Shown here one piece after another: positions 14,288 to 14,414 of a stretch of 14,414 nucleotides of DNA. Under the pieces are notes generated by a model. It ran no database searches and was not told the origin of the DNA. It was given only the letters and a program-made list of their open reading frames with translations. Numbering within the stretch: the first letter of the stretch is position 1; the number at the start of each line of letters is the position of its first letter. The stretch is from Rhodothermaceae bacterium (lineage in GTDB: Bacteria; Bacteroidota; Rhodothermia; Rhodothermales; JAHEMB01). The DNA is taken from contig JAHEMB010000022.1 of the NCBI GenBank assembly GCA_024643915.1, positions 1 to 14,414 of the forward strand, in the 5' to 3' direction. The translations under genes were made by a program, and so were the position numbers.

Positions 14288-14414
14288 TCAGTTCGCCTTC
14301 ACCACGTAGTAGTTGAAGGGATCGGAGACGTCCTTGAACCAGTGGGCGACGCCGTTGGGGACGACGATCACGTCGCCGGGCTGGAGATGGCGGGTCTCAC
14401 CGCCACGGATGGCG
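14288..14414 (-). CDS. C-terminus of a cupin-fold protein, 5' end outside window
   Basis: The - strand frame is open from the window edge to a TGA at 14290-14288 and encodes 41 visible residues. They read GGETRHLQPGDVIVVPNGVAHWFKDV, then NYYVVKAN at the end. The PGDVIVVPNGVAHWF segment is the second conserved cupin motif (G-D-x-x-x-x-P-x-G-x-x-H), with its His a likely metal ligand. Small cupins bind sugars or act as isomerases, dioxygenases or sensors; the part seen does not say which. It precedes the lactonase gene by 90 bases on the same strand and may belong to the same transcription unit. Confidence 0.85.
   Translation of the reverse strand, partial: AIRGGETRHLQPGDVIVVPNGVAHWFKDVSDPFNYYVVKAN

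Overview
The window is GC-rich and densely coding. It carries one partial gene on the + strand at the left edge, followed by a block of eleven complete genes and one partial gene that all read on the - strand. No gap between genes exceeds about 120 bases. I see no RNA genes, IS elements, CRISPR arrays or phage genes. The high GC, the poor Shine-Dalgarno signals and the mix of protein families (archaeal-type debranching enzyme, MGH1-like glucosidase, SMP-30 lactonases, DM13 and spondin proteins) suggest a GC-rich Bacteroidota lineage such as Rhodothermia. That placement is inference from style only; no marker gene is present.

Layout, in - strand transcription order (right to left): the C-terminus of a cupin protein (14288-14414); an exported sugar-binding/SMP-30 lactonase fusion (12548-14197); a maltose-acetyltransferase-like hexapeptide enzyme that overlaps it by 4 bases (11967-12551); a second exported SMP-30 lactonase (10871-11890); an exported spondin-domain protein (10013-10753) and a membrane-anchored DM13 protein (9439-9921); a GMC flavin oxidoreductase (7731-9344); an exported double VOC-fold protein (6649-7734); a glucose-1-dehydrogenase-like SDR (5816-6652); an MGH1/GH63-type glucosidase (2969-5728); a 95-residue unknown protein (2680-2967); and a glycogen-debranching-type amylo-alpha-1,6-glucosidase (574-2613). 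The debranching gene converges on the + strand gene (1-561), the C-terminal part of a probable alpha/alpha-toroid protein.

Read together, the enzymes form a plausible route from alpha-glucans or oligosaccharides to glucose (debranching enzyme, glucosidase), then glucono-lactone (SDR and possibly the GMC enzyme), then gluconate (two SMP-30 lactonases). Tight couplings (ATGA overlaps at 12548-12551 and 7731-7734, TTGA at 6649-6652, a one-base gap at 2968) support at least three co-translated clusters.

The most notable non-coding signal is a repeated bipartite promoter-like element, TGTAAGG-N15-CGACCAAT, with identical spacing upstream of both the spondin and the DM13 genes. It suggests control by one alternative (ECF-like) sigma factor. 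Other non-coding structure includes a 7-base-period repeat tract (2624-2679), an 8-base-period tract (5783-5814) overlapping an 11-bp inverted repeat, and an 18-bp perfect hairpin after the DM13 gene (9382-9428).
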